Source: Rhizobium aethiopicum
GTDB taxonomy: Bacteria > Pseudomonadota > Alphaproteobacteria > Rhizobiales > Rhizobiaceae
Assembly: GCF_900094625.1 (NCBI RefSeq)
Contig: NZ_FMAJ01000003.1
Coordinates: forward strand, 62,001-126,000
Length of the DNA: 64,000 nt
Direction of reading: 5' to 3'
Positions 55,452 through 64,000 of the stretch are shown here, one piece after another. Position 1 is the first letter of the stretch. Every line of letters starts with the position of its first letter. The notes under the pieces are model-generated. The model did no database searches, was not told the DNA's origin, and worked only from the letters and a program-made list of their open reading frames with translations. The position numbers were made by a program, and so were the translations under genes.

Positions 55452-55988
55452 CTACGTCTGCTCGCAGAAGGCGATACGATTGCTGAAGGGATCGACGACA
55501 GTCATCTCCAACCCCCAGGGCGCTTCCTCCACGCCGGGCTTCATATAGCGGTAATCCTTGCCGGCGAGTTCTGCGTGATAGGCGCGCACATTGGCAACGC
55601 GGACGAAGGCCTTGGCGCCCGGACTGGCGTCGCCGGAATGTTCGCTCAAGTGCAGCGCCATGCCCTCACGCGAGACCTGGCAATAGAGCGGGAAGTTTTC
55701 GCCGAAGCGATGTTCCCAGTCGAGCGTGAAGCCGAGGAAACCGCAATAGAATTCCATGGCCTTTTCGACAGAAAAGATGCGGAAGATCGGCATCGGCGGC
55801 GCGATGCCGATGGCGTCGCGGCCAGAACCCGCCGCGTCGATCTTGGCCGAGAGTATATTCCATTGCTCCAGCCCGAATTGCCGGGCGACGATTTCGAGCG
55901 TCTCGCTATGGGTGAGAGAAATATTGCGGTCGGCCAGGGCCTGCCGCAATGTCTTTGCCATGAGCTTGGCATCGCGAAAATCGCGCAT
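55452..55988 (-). CDS. Glyoxalase superfamily protein with N-terminal extension
   Basis: 178 residues. A helical part (1-50, DAKLMAKTLRQALADRNISLTHSETLEIVARQFGLEQWNILSAKI) of the type found in rhizobial glyoxalase-like proteins precedes a bleomycin-resistance-like VOC domain (about 60-178; PIFRIFSVEKAMEFYCGFLGFTLDWEHRF, MALHLSEHSGDASPGAKAFVRV, EMTVVDPFSNRIAF). Could be a drug-binding protein or a glyoxalase-type enzyme. ATG 55988. Confidence 0.8.
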   Translation of the reverse strand: MRDFRDAKLMAKTLRQALADRNISLTHSETLEIVARQFGLEQWNILSAKIDAAGSGRDAIGIAPPMPIFRIFSVEKAMEFYCGFLGFTLDWEHRFGENFPLYCQVSREGMALHLSEHSGDASPGAKAFVRVANVRAYHAELAGKDYRYMKPGVEEAPWGLEMTVVDPFSNRIAFCEQT

Positions 55989-56170
55989 CGTGGATCCTTC
56001 CGTCGGCGGCAAACAGGACGATCAGTGCCCGCGTCTGCTGATCCGTTCGCCATCGGTCGCCAAACGGCAAGGGATGTGAAGGATGTATCTGGATGCATTC
56101 ACCATAACGCTGATGCGTCGCGGGGCGGCTGGCCGCATCCGGCCGAGGGCGATACTATGAGACGCGTCGT

Positions 56171-56262
56171 CCGGGATCAAGACGCCGTGCGCGACGCCTC
56201 GAGGGGCACAGCCTGCAGGTGGCCGCCGCGCTTGGCGGCGTAGAGCGCCTTGTCGGCGGCAT
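56171..56262 (-). pseudogene. Duplicated 3' end of the diguanylate cyclase gene
   Basis: Matches 57003-57117 closely (GATCAAGACGCCGTGC, TCGAGGGGCACAGCCTGCAG, AGCGCCTTGTCGGCGGC are shared) but lacks about 24 bases that encode AGRNRVELA. On the minus strand it encodes the end of the GGDEF protein, out of context. The two copies flank the gene at 56421-56978. The 432-base interval 55989-56420 holds no other feature I can support. Confidence 0.7.
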
Positions 56263-56420
56263 TTCCGCTTGTGGACCTTCATCATAACTGCTTCTCACCT
56301 ATCCCGGCCGAACAAGACATCGCCGCGGTGAACTGCGCTGGACGTGCCCTTGAAGCCTCCAGCCGTAATGTGTCACAGATGGGTTGATAGATTGCGATCT
56401 AAAGAGCGGTATGTTGCCCC

Positions 56421-56978
56421 ATGGGGTCGAAGGAAAAGAATGTCGAGTGGCCGCTTGGTAGACCGGGCGGGATCCTTCTGACCGTATTATATTTGCCGAC
56501 TGTACTTGCCGTTTTCGTGAAGAGATCCGGCTTCAACTTTCTGCCGTCGAACGAGTGGACGTCCATGGCCGGCCTTCCTGCTCTTGCCGTCGGCCTGGTT
56601 TCTGCGGCATTGCCGGTCTGGCTAATCCTGAGGAGCAAAGGCGAGACTGACGGCGTGAAGAAGGGTTTCGGCCTGCTGCTCGCTCCGGTCGCCGGCTATT
56701 TCCTCGGAAAGCATCTCGTCATCATTGCCGTGCCGATGCTATTCGCCTTGATCGCCGGCCATCAGGTGCTTTCCTTCACCGTCGTCGATCCCTATGGCCG
56801 GGGCGACTCAAAATGTCCGACACCGGTTCAGGTTGAAGGTGTTCCGATGATATTCGACGAAATTTGCCGCGTCCGTGATGATATCAGGCGAGAACTTGGA
56901 CCGGGATGGCGGATCGCCGTTGCGGGGCGGGGCACAAGTCTCGGTGTCTTTGCGGATAGTCTGCGCCGGATAGATTGA
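56421..56978 (+). CDS. Hypothetical membrane protein
   Basis: 185 residues with three or four hydrophobic segments (about 16-34, 48-68, 83-97, 102-116) and a hydrophilic C-terminus (VDPYGRGDSKCPTPVQVEGVPMIFDEICRVRDDIRRELGPGW). I know no family. It lies between two copies of the GGDEF gene 3' end, convergent with that gene, and so may have arrived by a duplication or insertion event. Confidence 0.6.
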   Translation: MGSKEKNVEWPLGRPGGILLTVLYLPTVLAVFVKRSGFNFLPSNEWTSMAGLPALAVGLVSAALPVWLILRSKGETDGVKKGFGLLLAPVAGYFLGKHLVIIAVPMLFALIAGHQVLSFTVVDPYGRGDSKCPTPVQVEGVPMIFDEICRVRDDIRRELGPGWRIAVAGRGTSLGVFADSLRRID

Positions 56979-57008
56979 GGAAATCTCGCCTGCCGGCGCG
57001 GTCCGAGA

Positions 57009-58187
57009 TCAAGACGCCGTGCGAGATGCCTCGAGGGGCACAGCCTGCAGGTGGCCGGCAAGCTCGACGCGGTTGCGGCCGGCGCGCTTGGCGACGTAAA
57101 GCGCCTTGTCGGCGGCACTCAGCATAGTGTCGAAATCCAGTGTCTGCGAGCGGCCTGGCGCAACGCCGACGCTCACAGTGCATCTCAACACCTCACCGTC
57201 GATCGGAATCTCTCGCGCCTCGAAGGCCCTGCGGATCCGCTCAGCCGTCAGTTCGGCCCTGCCTGGCATGACTTCCTTCAGCACCAGCGCAAATTCTTCG
57301 CCCCCGAGCCTCGCGGCGGTATCGCCAGGGCGGCAATTGGCGGCGAGTTCCTCGGCGAAGACGGTGATCACGCGGTCGCCGCTCGCATGGCCATAGCGGT
57401 CGTTGACGGATTTGAAATGGTCGATATCGAAGACGATGATGGCGGTGGTCGATCCCATTGGGCGCGTGCCGTACTGATCGAAGACGGCGCGGCGGTTGAG
57501 CAGGCCGGTCAGCGGGTCGGTGATCGCCTCCAGGCGATGGCGGGCGGCGAGCCGCCATTGATGCAGCGCCAGCGACAGCGCTCCGATCCCGGTCATGCCG
57601 GCAATGCAGACGGCGAGGCTCAGGTCTTCGGCCCAGTTGCTCGGCGCCTTTCCGAGCACCAGCGTACCATCGGCAATCAGCACACCGGCACAAAGCACGA
57701 AGGAGATCGCCGTCAGCGTATAAAGCGCGGCAATGCCGAGGAGCGGCGCCGGCGCTTCGGCCCGGGCAAGCCAATATTGCCGGGCGGTAGCAAAGAGCAG
57801 CAGGGCGATGGCGAGATTTTCGGCGATGAAGGCGAGGCCGTCATAGCCTGATAGCATCGGCACGATGGAAAAGGCCATTGCTGCCAGCGCCCGCATGGCG
57901 ATGGCGGCAATCGACAGGCGGCCGGTGAGAAACTGTTTGCCGGCACCCCAGATGGTGGCGAAGCCGGCATGAAACAGCATGAAACTGCCGATTGCGAAGG
58001 CCATGTCGGGCCGGTTGACATAGGCGCTGTAGACAAAAATGCCGCTGACGACGAGGACGAGACCGATGGTGGCGGTGAGGAGCACGGTCTCGGCCCGGCG
58101 AACCAGCCAACTGCCCATCAGGGTCACGGCCAGGCAGGCCGCGGAGACGCCGAGCGCCAGCAAGAGGGAGTTGTAGTCAAGCATCAT
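57009..58187 (-). CDS. Diguanylate cyclase (GGDEF domain)
   Basis: 392-residue membrane protein. Six to eight hydrophobic segments across 1-210, then a GGDEF domain (about 220-375): DPLTGLLNRRAVFDQYG, DIDHFKSVNDRYGHASGDRVI, active motif RLGGEEFAL (GGEEF) and SVGVAPG. It makes cyclic di-GMP. There is an Arg-x-x-Asp-like inhibitory site (RRAEL region) not clearly seen. The 3' end is duplicated 740 bases away. Confidence 0.9.
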   Translation of the reverse strand: MMLDYNSLLLALGVSAACLAVTLMGSWLVRRAETVLLTATIGLVLVVSGIFVYSAYVNRPDMAFAIGSFMLFHAGFATIWGAGKQFLTGRLSIAAIAMRALAAMAFSIVPMLSGYDGLAFIAENLAIALLLFATARQYWLARAEAPAPLLGIAALYTLTAISFVLCAGVLIADGTLVLGKAPSNWAEDLSLAVCIAGMTGIGALSLALHQWRLAARHRLEAITDPLTGLLNRRAVFDQYGTRPMGSTTAIIVFDIDHFKSVNDRYGHASGDRVITVFAEELAANCRPGDTAARLGGEEFALVLKEVMPGRAELTAERIRRAFEAREIPIDGEVLRCTVSVGVAPGRSQTLDFDTMLSAADKALYVAKRAGRNRVELAGHLQAVPLEASRTAS

Positions 58188-58373
58188 GCTTCTTCAGTCT
58201 CCGCAGCGGTGTCGCGCCGGACGATCGGCAGCGATGGGGGTCCGCGACGAGGAATGTCTTATGCATCCGTTAACAAATGATGCACCGCACAATGAAAATG
58301 TTAGGCGCTTAACACGCGTGCAGCACTTAAAATGAATATTCTATTTAAAATAGAAAACGCAGCCGGGATAACA

Positions 58374-59414
58374 CTAGGCCACCACCTGCCAATGCAGGGG
58401 AAACATCGGATCGAAAACCGTCACGGGACCGGCGCCGGTTTCTATCTTGGCGGGAAAGACGACCGGTTGGGCCTGCTTCGACAGTGTGATCCGTTCCTCG
58501 TTCGGCGACAGCCCATACCAGGCCGGGCCGTTCAGCGAGGCGAAGGCTTCGAGCCTGTCGAGCGCGCCCTCCTCTTCGAAGACATGGGCAAGGCAGCTCA
58601 TCGTATTGATCGAAGTGTAGATGCCGGCGCAGCCGCAGGCGCATTCCTTCAGCGGATCGACATGCGGGGCGGAATCGGTGCCGAGGAAGAAGCGGGCGTC
58701 GCCGCTCACGGCGGCGGCGCGCAGCGCCAGCCGGTGGTTTTCGCGCTTGGCGACCGGCAGGCAGTAATAATGCGGGCGGATGCCGCCGACCAGGATGGCA
58801 TTGCGGTTGATGATCAGGTGGTGGGTGGTGATCGAGCCGGCGAGATTTGATTTGGCGGCCTGGATGTAATCGATGCCGTCCGCGGTCGTCACATGCTCCA
58901 TCGTCACCTTCAGCTCGGGCAGGCGCCGGCGCAAGGGATCAAGCACGGTGTCGATGAAGACCGCCTCGCGGTCGAAGATATCGACGTCAGGCGTCGTCAC
59001 CTCGCCATGGACGCAGAGCGGCAGACCGATCTCAGCCATGCGCTCCAGCACGGGCATCGCCTTTTCCATGTCACGCACGCCGCCATGCGAATTGGTGGTG
59101 GCGCCGGCGGGATAAAGCTTGACGGCGGTGATGAGGCCGCTCTTCGCACCCTGCTCGACATCGTCGGGGCTGGTATGTTCGGTCAGATAAAGCGTCATCA
59201 GCGGCTGGAAACGGTGGCCATCCGGCAACGCCTTGAGAATGCGCTCGCGATAGGCCTTCGCATCCGCGGTGGTGACGACCGGCGGCACGAGGTTGGGCAT
59301 GATGATGGCGCGGGCGAAGGTGCGGCTCGTATCGGCGATCACGCCTTCCAGCATGGCGCCGTCGCGCAGATGCAGGTGCCAGTCGTCGGGACGGCGGATG
59401 GTGATCGATTTCAT
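58374..59414 (-). CDS. pyrC: Dihydroorotase
   Basis: 346-residue class II (PyrC) dihydroorotase. Metal ligands in DWHLHLRDG, the carboxylated Lys in [38 protein letters not shown] and catalytic Asp in GTDSAPH. ATG at 59414 ([19 protein letters not shown]). It follows frcK on the same strand after 71 bases. PyrE is 5.5 kb away with an accessory-looking interval between. Confidence 0.94.
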   Translation of the reverse strand: MKSITIRRPDDWHLHLRDGAMLEGVIADTSRTFARAIIMPNLVPPVVTTADAKAYRERILKALPDGHRFQPLMTLYLTEHTSPDDVEQGAKSGLITAVKLYPAGATTNSHGGVRDMEKAMPVLERMAEIGLPLCVHGEVTTPDVDIFDREAVFIDTVLDPLRRRLPELKVTMEHVTTADGIDYIQAAKSNLAGSITTHHLIINRNAILVGGIRPHYYCLPVAKRENHRLALRAAAVSGDARFFLGTDSAPHVDPLKECACGCAGIYTSINTMSCLAHVFEEEGALDRLEAFASLNGPAWYGLSPNEERITLSKQAQPVVFPAKIETGAGPVTVFDPMFPLHWQVVA

Positions 59415-59485
59415 GGCAGGCCTCCGAAGCGATGCGTCTGCGGCCTGATAGCACTATACCCCTGAAGAAAACAATTGTCGCGGCG

Positions 59486-60118
59486 TCACGCCAGCGCGAT
59501 CTCCAGCGTCACATCCGCCGGGCGGCGGTTTTCGAGGATCAGCCGGCCGTTCGGCAGGTCGTTGCCGTAGACCTTGGCGCTCGCTGCCTCCTCGCTGAGA
59601 TTGTAACCGCGCCAGCGCGCCCAGAGCCGCTCCTCGAGCACCTCGATCGGCGGCGCCAGCATGATCGAAAAATCGAAGATGCCGTCGAGCTCGGCCCATT
59701 TACCCTGCGTGAACAGCAGATAATTGCCCTCGACGATGATGAAACGGTCCTTGGGATCGATCGGCCGGGCCGAGGCGATGGCGAGTTCGCGCGAGCGGTC
59801 GAAGACCGGCGCCAGAACCTCCTGGTCGGCCCGGCGGACGGCGCGGATGATATCGAGAAATCCCCTGACATCGAAGGTCTCGGGGATGCCCTTGCGCGCC
59901 AAGAGGCCGCGTTCGATCAGGATGGCGTTGTCCATGTGGAAGCCGTCCATCGGCAGGACTGCGGCGCTTTCGCCCTTAGCTTTCAGCGCCGCCGCCAGAT
60001 TGTCGGCCATGGTCGACTTGCCCGCCCCGGGCGGCCCGGCGACGGCGATCAGGAAACGTCTGGCATCGCCGGCGCGGGATAGCACCTCGCCGGCGATGTC
60101 GTCGATGCGGACGCTCAT
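59486..60118 (-). CDS. frcK: FrcK-type nucleoside/sugar kinase-like P-loop protein
   Basis: 210 residues with P-loop VAGPPGAGKSTMADNL (about 26-41), PMDGFHMDN and a Walker B-like FIIVEGNYLL, as in pantothenate/uridine kinase-like proteins. In S. meliloti the fructose operon is frcBCAK and this gene is at the same place, so the name is by family and synteny; whether it phosphorylates fructose is not settled. Its start overlaps the frcA stop by four bases. Confidence 0.85.
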   Translation of the reverse strand: MSVRIDDIAGEVLSRAGDARRFLIAVAGPPGAGKSTMADNLAAALKAKGESAAVLPMDGFHMDNAILIERGLLARKGIPETFDVRGFLDIIRAVRRADQEVLAPVFDRSRELAIASARPIDPKDRFIIVEGNYLLFTQGKWAELDGIFDFSIMLAPPIEVLEERLWARWRGYNLSEEAASAKVYGNDLPNGRLILENRRPADVTLEIALA

Positions 60119-60903
60119 GCCGCAACGGGCTCCGTCGGCACCGCCTTGGCGCCAGTCATGAAGGCGACGGCGTCCGACATGGTGTATTCCTTCGGATTGA
60201 TCACCGTCAGCCGCCGGCCGAGACGGTGGATATGGATCCGGTCGGCCACCTCGAAGACATGCGGCATGTTGTGCGAGATCAGCACGATGGGCAGGCCGCG
60301 GGCGCGCACGTCGAGGATCAGTTCCAGCACGCGCCGGCTTTCCTTGACGCCAAGGGCTGCCGTCGGTTCGTCCATGATGATGACCTTCGAGCCGAAGGCG
60401 GCGGCGCGGGCGACGGCAACACCCTGGCGCTGACCGCCGGACAGCGTCTCCACCGCCTGGTTGATGTTCTGGATCGTCATCAGGCCGAGTTCAGAGAGCT
60501 TGTTGCGCGCCAGCTTTTCCATCGCCGGCCGGTCGAGCATGCGGAACAGCGAGCCGAGCGGACCTTTTTTGCGGATCTCGCGGCCGAGGAACATGTTGTC
60601 GGCGATCGATAGCGCCGGCGACAGCGCGAGGTTCTGGTAGACGGTTTCGATGCCGGCTTCGCGCGCCTCCATCGGCGAACGGAAATGCACCTGCCGGCCT
60701 TCGAGCGTGATCACGCCCTCGTCGGGAGTGACCGCGCCCGAAATCGCCTTGATCAGCGACGACTTGCCGGCGCCGTTATCGCCGATGACGGCAAGGATTT
60801 CACCCGGGTAGAGGTCGAAATCGGCATTGTCGAGCGCGGTCACGCGTCCATAACGCTTGACGAGGCCGCGGGCGGTGAGAATGGGTTCGACAGCCATGGT
60901 CAT
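60115..60903 (-). CDS. frcA: Fructose ABC transporter ATP-binding protein
   Basis: 262-residue single-domain ATPase, shorter than the RbsA type. Walker A GDNGAGKSS (about 40-48), FRSPMEAREAGIETVYQNLALSP, signature LSGGQRQGVAVARAAAF, Walker B VIIMDEPTAALG. ATG 60903 overlaps the frcC stop (ATGA). Together with frcB and frcC it matches the frc fructose/mannose/ribose importer known in S. meliloti. Confidence 0.92.
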   Translation of the reverse strand: MTMAVEPILTARGLVKRYGRVTALDNADFDLYPGEILAVIGDNGAGKSSLIKAISGAVTPDEGVITLEGRQVHFRSPMEAREAGIETVYQNLALSPALSIADNMFLGREIRKKGPLGSLFRMLDRPAMEKLARNKLSELGLMTIQNINQAVETLSGGQRQGVAVARAAAFGSKVIIMDEPTAALGVKESRRVLELILDVRARGLPIVLISHNMPHVFEVADRIHIHRLGRRLTVINPKEYTMSDAVAFMTGAKAVPTEPVAA

Positions 60904-61964
60904 ACCGAAACCTTTCTGATCCACTGATCGATGGCGACGGCGGCGATGATCAGCACGCCGGTCAAAAGGACTTTCCATTGCGGATCGGCGCCGAGCATGT
61001 TGAGGCCCATCGACACGACGCCGACGATCATGGCGCCGAACAGCGTGCCGAGAATGGAGCCGCGGCCGCCGAAGAGCGAGATGCCGCCGATCACGGTCGC
61101 GGTGATCGCCTGGAGGTTATAATCGGTCACCGCCGAGGACGGCGAGATCGAGCCATTGCGGCCAATCGACACCCAGGCGGCGAAGGCGGCGATGACGCCC
61201 GACAGGGTATAGACGGTGAGCAGCACCTTCTTCGTCTGGATACCGGAAAGCTTGGCCGCTTCCGGATCGTCGCCGACCGCATAGACATGCCGGCCCCAGG
61301 CGGTGTGGTTGAGCACATACCAGAGCAGCAGCACGAGCAGCACCATGGCGATGACGCCGAGGGTGAGCACGGCGCTGCCGACCCTGAAACTGGCGGCGAA
61401 AAGATGCAGCAGCGGCGCCTGTTCGTCGACATCGGTGTCGCGGATCGTCTCATTGGCGGAATAAATGAAATTCGTCGCCATGACGATATTCCAGGTGCCG
61501 AGCGTGACGATGAAGGGCGGCAGCTTCATGAAGGCGACGAGAAAGCCGTTCAGCAAGCCGCACAGGCCGCCGACCAGCAGGCCTCCAATCACCGCGATCG
61601 GCGTCGGTATGCCGTAGGTGATGGCGACATTGCCCATGATGACGGCCGAGATCACCATGATGACGCCGATCGACAGATCGATGCCGGCGGTCAGGATGAC
61701 CAGCGTCTGGGCCGCTCCGAGAATGCCGACGATGGCGATCTGCTGCAGGATCAGTGTCAGGGTGTAGGACGAGAAGAACCGTCCGCCGAGCGTTGCCCCG
61801 AAGATAACGATCGCCAGCACCAGCACGATCAGCGGCACGGCGGCCGGCGTCGAGTGCAAGAAGTGCTGGGCGCGCTTGATCAGCGGGACATCTTGGTGCT
61901 CGAAAGAGGCGACGTTCTTGTCGCTGCCGTCGAGGACGCGTTCGAATTCCTGTGCTCCGGTCAT
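60900..61964 (-). CDS. frcC: Fructose ABC transporter permease
   Basis: 354-residue permease of the BPD_transp_2 type, with eight to ten spans: LVILTAGIDLSIGVIMVISAVIMGN, FMKLPPFIVTLGTWNIVMA, the long loop with DTDVDEQAPLLHLF, GGISLFGGRGSILGTLFGAMIV. ATG 61964 follows GGAGGAACC; the longer frame to 62021 is not preferred. It follows frcB after 152 bases that contain a hairpin. Confidence 0.92.
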   Translation of the reverse strand: MTGAQEFERVLDGSDKNVASFEHQDVPLIKRAQHFLHSTPAAVPLIVLVLAIVIFGATLGGRFFSSYTLTLILQQIAIVGILGAAQTLVILTAGIDLSIGVIMVISAVIMGNVAITYGIPTPIAVIGGLLVGGLCGLLNGFLVAFMKLPPFIVTLGTWNIVMATNFIYSANETIRDTDVDEQAPLLHLFAASFRVGSAVLTLGVIAMVLLVLLLWYVLNHTAWGRHVYAVGDDPEAAKLSGIQTKKVLLTVYTLSGVIAAFAAWVSIGRNGSISPSSAVTDYNLQAITATVIGGISLFGGRGSILGTLFGAMIVGVVSMGLNMLGADPQWKVLLTGVLIIAAVAIDQWIRKVSV

Positions 61965-62068
61965 GGTTCCTCCTCCGCATCCGCGCGCCGAACCCGCGCG
62001 GAGGCCGTCACTCCTGTTCATCCGTTCGTTGCTTAGCCGGTGGAGCGACGACCCATCGTCCGTCCAAA

Positions 62069-62094
62069 ACGGCCGAGGATCAAGCCCCGGCCGT
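62069..62094 (-). terminator. Hairpin between frcB and frcC
   Basis: On the minus strand, ACGGCCG / CGGCCGT with a 12-base loop, followed by TTTT. It lies 22 bases after the frcB stop and so probably reduces downstream expression. Confidence 0.65.
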
Positions 62095-62116
62095 CTGCTC
62101 TTTCAACAGATCGGGC

Positions 62117-63136
62117 TCAGCCCCAGCACTTGTCCGTGCCTTCCTTGGTATCGATCGACTTGACGCCGGAGACCGGCTTGTCGGTGACGAGCGAGACGCC
62201 GGTGTCGAAGAAGGACTTGCCTTCGGTCGGCTTCGGCTTTTCACCCGAGTCGGCGAACTTCTTGATCGCCTCGATACCGAGCGACGCCATCAGCAGCGGA
62301 TATTGCTGTGAGGTGGCGCCGATGACGCCTTCCTTGACCGACTTGACGCCCGGGCAGCCGCCATCAACCGAGACGATCAGCACGTTCTTTTCCATGCCGA
62401 CGGCCTTCAGCGCCTGGTAGGCGCCAACAGCGGCCGGCTCGTTGATCGTGTGGATGACGTTGATGCTCGGATCCTTCTGCAGAAGGTTTTCCATGGCCTT
62501 GCGGCCGCCTTCCTCGTTGCCGTTGGTCACGTCATGGCCGACGATGCGGCTATCGTCTTCGTCGCCGATCTTGTCCGGGTTCTTCGGGTCGATGCCGAAG
62601 CCCATCATGAAGCCCTGGTCGCGCAGAACGTCGACCGTCGGCTGCGACGGCGTCAGGTCGAGGAAGCCGACCTTGGCGTCCTTGGCCTTATCGCCGAGCG
62701 TTTCCTTGGCCCACTGGCCGATCAGCTTGCCGGCGAGCAGGTTGTCGGTGGCGAAGGTGGCGTCTGCGGCATCGGCCGGCTCCAGCGGCGTGTCGAGCGC
62801 GATGACCAGCAGGCCGGCGTCGCGGGCCTTCTTGACCGCAGGCACGATGCCCTTGGTGTCGGACGCCGTCAGCAGGATGCCCTTGGCGCCGTCGGCGATG
62901 CAGCTTTCGATCGCTGCGACCTGGCTTTCGCTGTCACCGTCGATCTTGCCGGCATAGGACTTCAGCGAGACGCCGAGTTCCTTGGCCTTGGCCGTCGCAC
63001 CTTCCTTCATCTTGACGAAGAAGGGGTTGGTATCGGTCTTGGTGATGAGGCAGGCGGAAACTTCAGCCGCCATCGCCGGAGCGGAAAAAGCGACACCGAG
63101 CGCGAGCGCGCCGAAAGCGAGAACTGATTTCTTCAT
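62117..63136 (-). CDS. frcB: Fructose-binding periplasmic protein
   Basis: 339-residue RbsB-type receptor. Signal peptide [20 protein letters not shown] then [71 protein letters not shown], ending [13 protein letters not shown] 63136 follows GGGAGGAG. First gene of frcBCAK with a divergent ROK regulator, the same arrangement as in S. meliloti. Confidence 0.92.
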   Translation of the reverse strand: MKKSVLAFGALALGVAFSAPAMAAEVSACLITKTDTNPFFVKMKEGATAKAKELGVSLKSYAGKIDGDSESQVAAIESCIADGAKGILLTASDTKGIVPAVKKARDAGLLVIALDTPLEPADAADATFATDNLLAGKLIGQWAKETLGDKAKDAKVGFLDLTPSQPTVDVLRDQGFMMGFGIDPKNPDKIGDEDDSRIVGHDVTNGNEEGGRKAMENLLQKDPSINVIHTINEPAAVGAYQALKAVGMEKNVLIVSVDGGCPGVKSVKEGVIGATSQQYPLLMASLGIEAIKKFADSGEKPKPTEGKSFFDTGVSLVTDKPVSGVKSIDTKEGTDKCWG

Positions 63137-63250
63137 GAACTCCTCCCAGAGTTTGCCGGCGCCGCCCCTGCGGGCCGGAATTTTCGAAATGTGACACTTC
63201 GCTTCGGTCGCGCTTGGTTTCCGAAGCTGCCTGTGCCCTTGACGACGGCA

Positions 63251-63307
63251 ATTAAGGGGGAAAGAAATCCGCTTGTCAATAAATAAATCCAATTGAATTA
63301 TTAATTC
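63251..63307 (-). promoter_or_regulatory. frcB promoter and AT-rich palindrome
   Basis: Minus-strand TTGACA (63274-63279), 17 bases, CTTAAT (63251-63256). Just upstream lies GAATTA-T-TAATTC (63295-63307) in an AT-rich tract. It is a likely FrcR site. The 322-base frcB-frcR interval shows no other structure. Confidence 0.55.
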
Positions 63308-63458
63308 GATGTGGCATGCTCGGTCGAATTAGGGTGTCCAGTGCCGGCGCGTTTCTGACGCAAAAGGCGCTGTACCGCTTTGAGCTGCCGCAGGATTTCT
63401 CCTCGAATCGATCCCAATGGAGGAATCATGCGGGAGGCAGCGCTCGGGAGGAGCGGCC

Positions 63459-64000
63459 ATGTCGTCTTTGGATGGACCGGAACACACGCCGGTCCCGCCG
63501 CCGATTCTAAATCCGGCCGGCGGTGCGAACCAGGTCAGGGTGCGGGCCTATAACGAACGGCTCGTGCTGTCGCTGGTGCGCCTCTACGGCGCGCTGTCGA
63601 AGGCCGATATCGCGCGCCGCAGCGGGCTGTCGGCGCAGACCGTCTCGGTGATCATGCGGGTCTTGGAAAAGGAAGGGCTGCTGTCGCGCGGCGCGCCGGT
63701 GCGCGGCCGTGTCGGCCAGCCGTCGATCCCGATGCATCTCAATCCCGACGCCGTCTATTCCTTCGGCCTGAAGATGGGCCGGCGCAGCGCCGATCTGGTG
63801 CTGATGGATTTTGTCGGCCGCATCCGCATGCAGCTGCACCAGACCTATGCCTATCCGCTGCCGCAAGACATCCTCGCCTTCGTCACCTCGGGCATCGAGG
63901 AGATCGAAAGCCGGCTCGACGACAAGCAGCGCAGCCGCATTGCCGGTCTCGGCATCGCCGCCCCCTTCGAGCTGTGGAACTGGGCCGAAGAGGTAGGTGC
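63459..64000 (+). CDS. frcR: ROK-family regulator FrcR, 3' end cut by window edge
   Basis: Reads from ATG 63459 (GGGAGGAG upstream) to the right edge without a stop: 180 codons. N-terminal HTH about residues 30-85 (NERLVLSLVRLYGALSKADIARRSGLSAQTVSVIMRVLEKEGLL), wing with RGRVGQPSIPMHLNP, then the start of the ROK sugar-kinase-like fold (YSFGLKMGRRSADLVLMDFVGRI). It is divergent from frcB, matching S. meliloti frcR. Ligand is probably a sugar. Confidence 0.9.
   Translation, partial: MSSLDGPEHTPVPPPILNPAGGANQVRVRAYNERLVLSLVRLYGALSKADIARRSGLSAQTVSVIMRVLEKEGLLSRGAPVRGRVGQPSIPMHLNPDAVYSFGLKMGRRSADLVLMDFVGRIRMQLHQTYAYPLPQDILAFVTSGIEEIESRLDDKQRSRIAGLGIAAPFELWNWAEEVG

Noticed and set aside
55321..55548. 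75-codon plus-strand frame starting next to the small membrane protein gene
   Set aside because: Overlaps the end of the glyoxalase-like gene on the other strand, and has no motif or convincing ribosome site.
56022..56285. Possible small Arg-rich protein on the minus strand
   Set aside because: It reads a different frame through the duplicated 3' end of the diguanylate cyclase gene, so it is relic sequence.

Overview
The window looks like a chromosomal segment of a fast-growing rhizobium, most likely Rhizobium close to R. leguminosarum or R. etli. The basis is high GC, alphaproteobacterial gene content (gcrA, argD-argF-hslO, the frc fructose operon), dense ABC sugar uptake, and seven copies or part-copies of a RIME-like palindromic intergenic repeat. 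I see no insertion sequence, prophage, CRISPR array or plasmid replication/transfer gene.

Layout. 1-5757: metZ (cut by the left edge), apaG, a secreted hypothetical, then hslO, argF and argD on the minus strand. 6000-6766: gcrA with a promoter rich in GANTC methylation sites, then a strong terminator. 7107-16364: a complete phosphate-starvation block, pstS-pstC-pstA-pstB-phoU-phoB on the minus strand, phoR upstream, and a divergent polyphosphate kinase 2. 16389-25564: a one-span membrane protein, a nitronate monooxygenase, tRNA-Thr(CGT), two small exported proteins, an acyltransferase, a DHA2-type MFS exporter, and a YddA/BacA-related ABC exporter with a tiny upstream ORF. 25735-35097: a sugar-acid/6-deoxyhexose catabolic locus with a GntR regulator carrying two winged helices, an altronate-dehydratase-family enzyme, an aldose dehydrogenase, a FucU-like mutarotase, a ribose-type ABC importer and a zinc dehydrogenase. 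35335-41546: cutC overlapping an unusual LysR gene with two HTH domains, divergent from a four-gene osmoprotectant ABC importer. 41594-52832: glyoxalase-like protein, GH2 beta-mannosidase, PRC-barrel protein, long-chain acyl-CoA ligase, pgi, otsA, fructokinase, pyrE. 52909-58187: small regulatory, redox and membrane genes that look variable, including a diguanylate cyclase whose 3' end is duplicated nearby. 58374-64000: pyrC and the fructose operon frcBCAK with divergent frcR, cut by the right edge.

How it works together. The pho block senses and imports phosphate and may link to polyphosphate turnover through ppk2. The transport loci feed sugar (frc, pgi, frk, otsA) and sugar-acid catabolism. 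Probable operators can be read directly: a PHO box before pstS, a shared palindromic operator before two transcription units of the sugar-acid locus, a 41-bp TetR palindrome, and two similar LiuR-like palindromes before fadD and the nitronate monooxygenase gene. All four solute-binding-protein genes are followed by a GC-rich hairpin, as expected for differential expression within transport operons.

Most of the content is recognisable. The parts least explained are the two double-HTH regulators, the non-canonical enzyme set of the sugar-acid locus, the methylation-site cluster at gcrA, and two short relics of neighbouring gene 3' ends. No wholly new defence or mobile system is visible.
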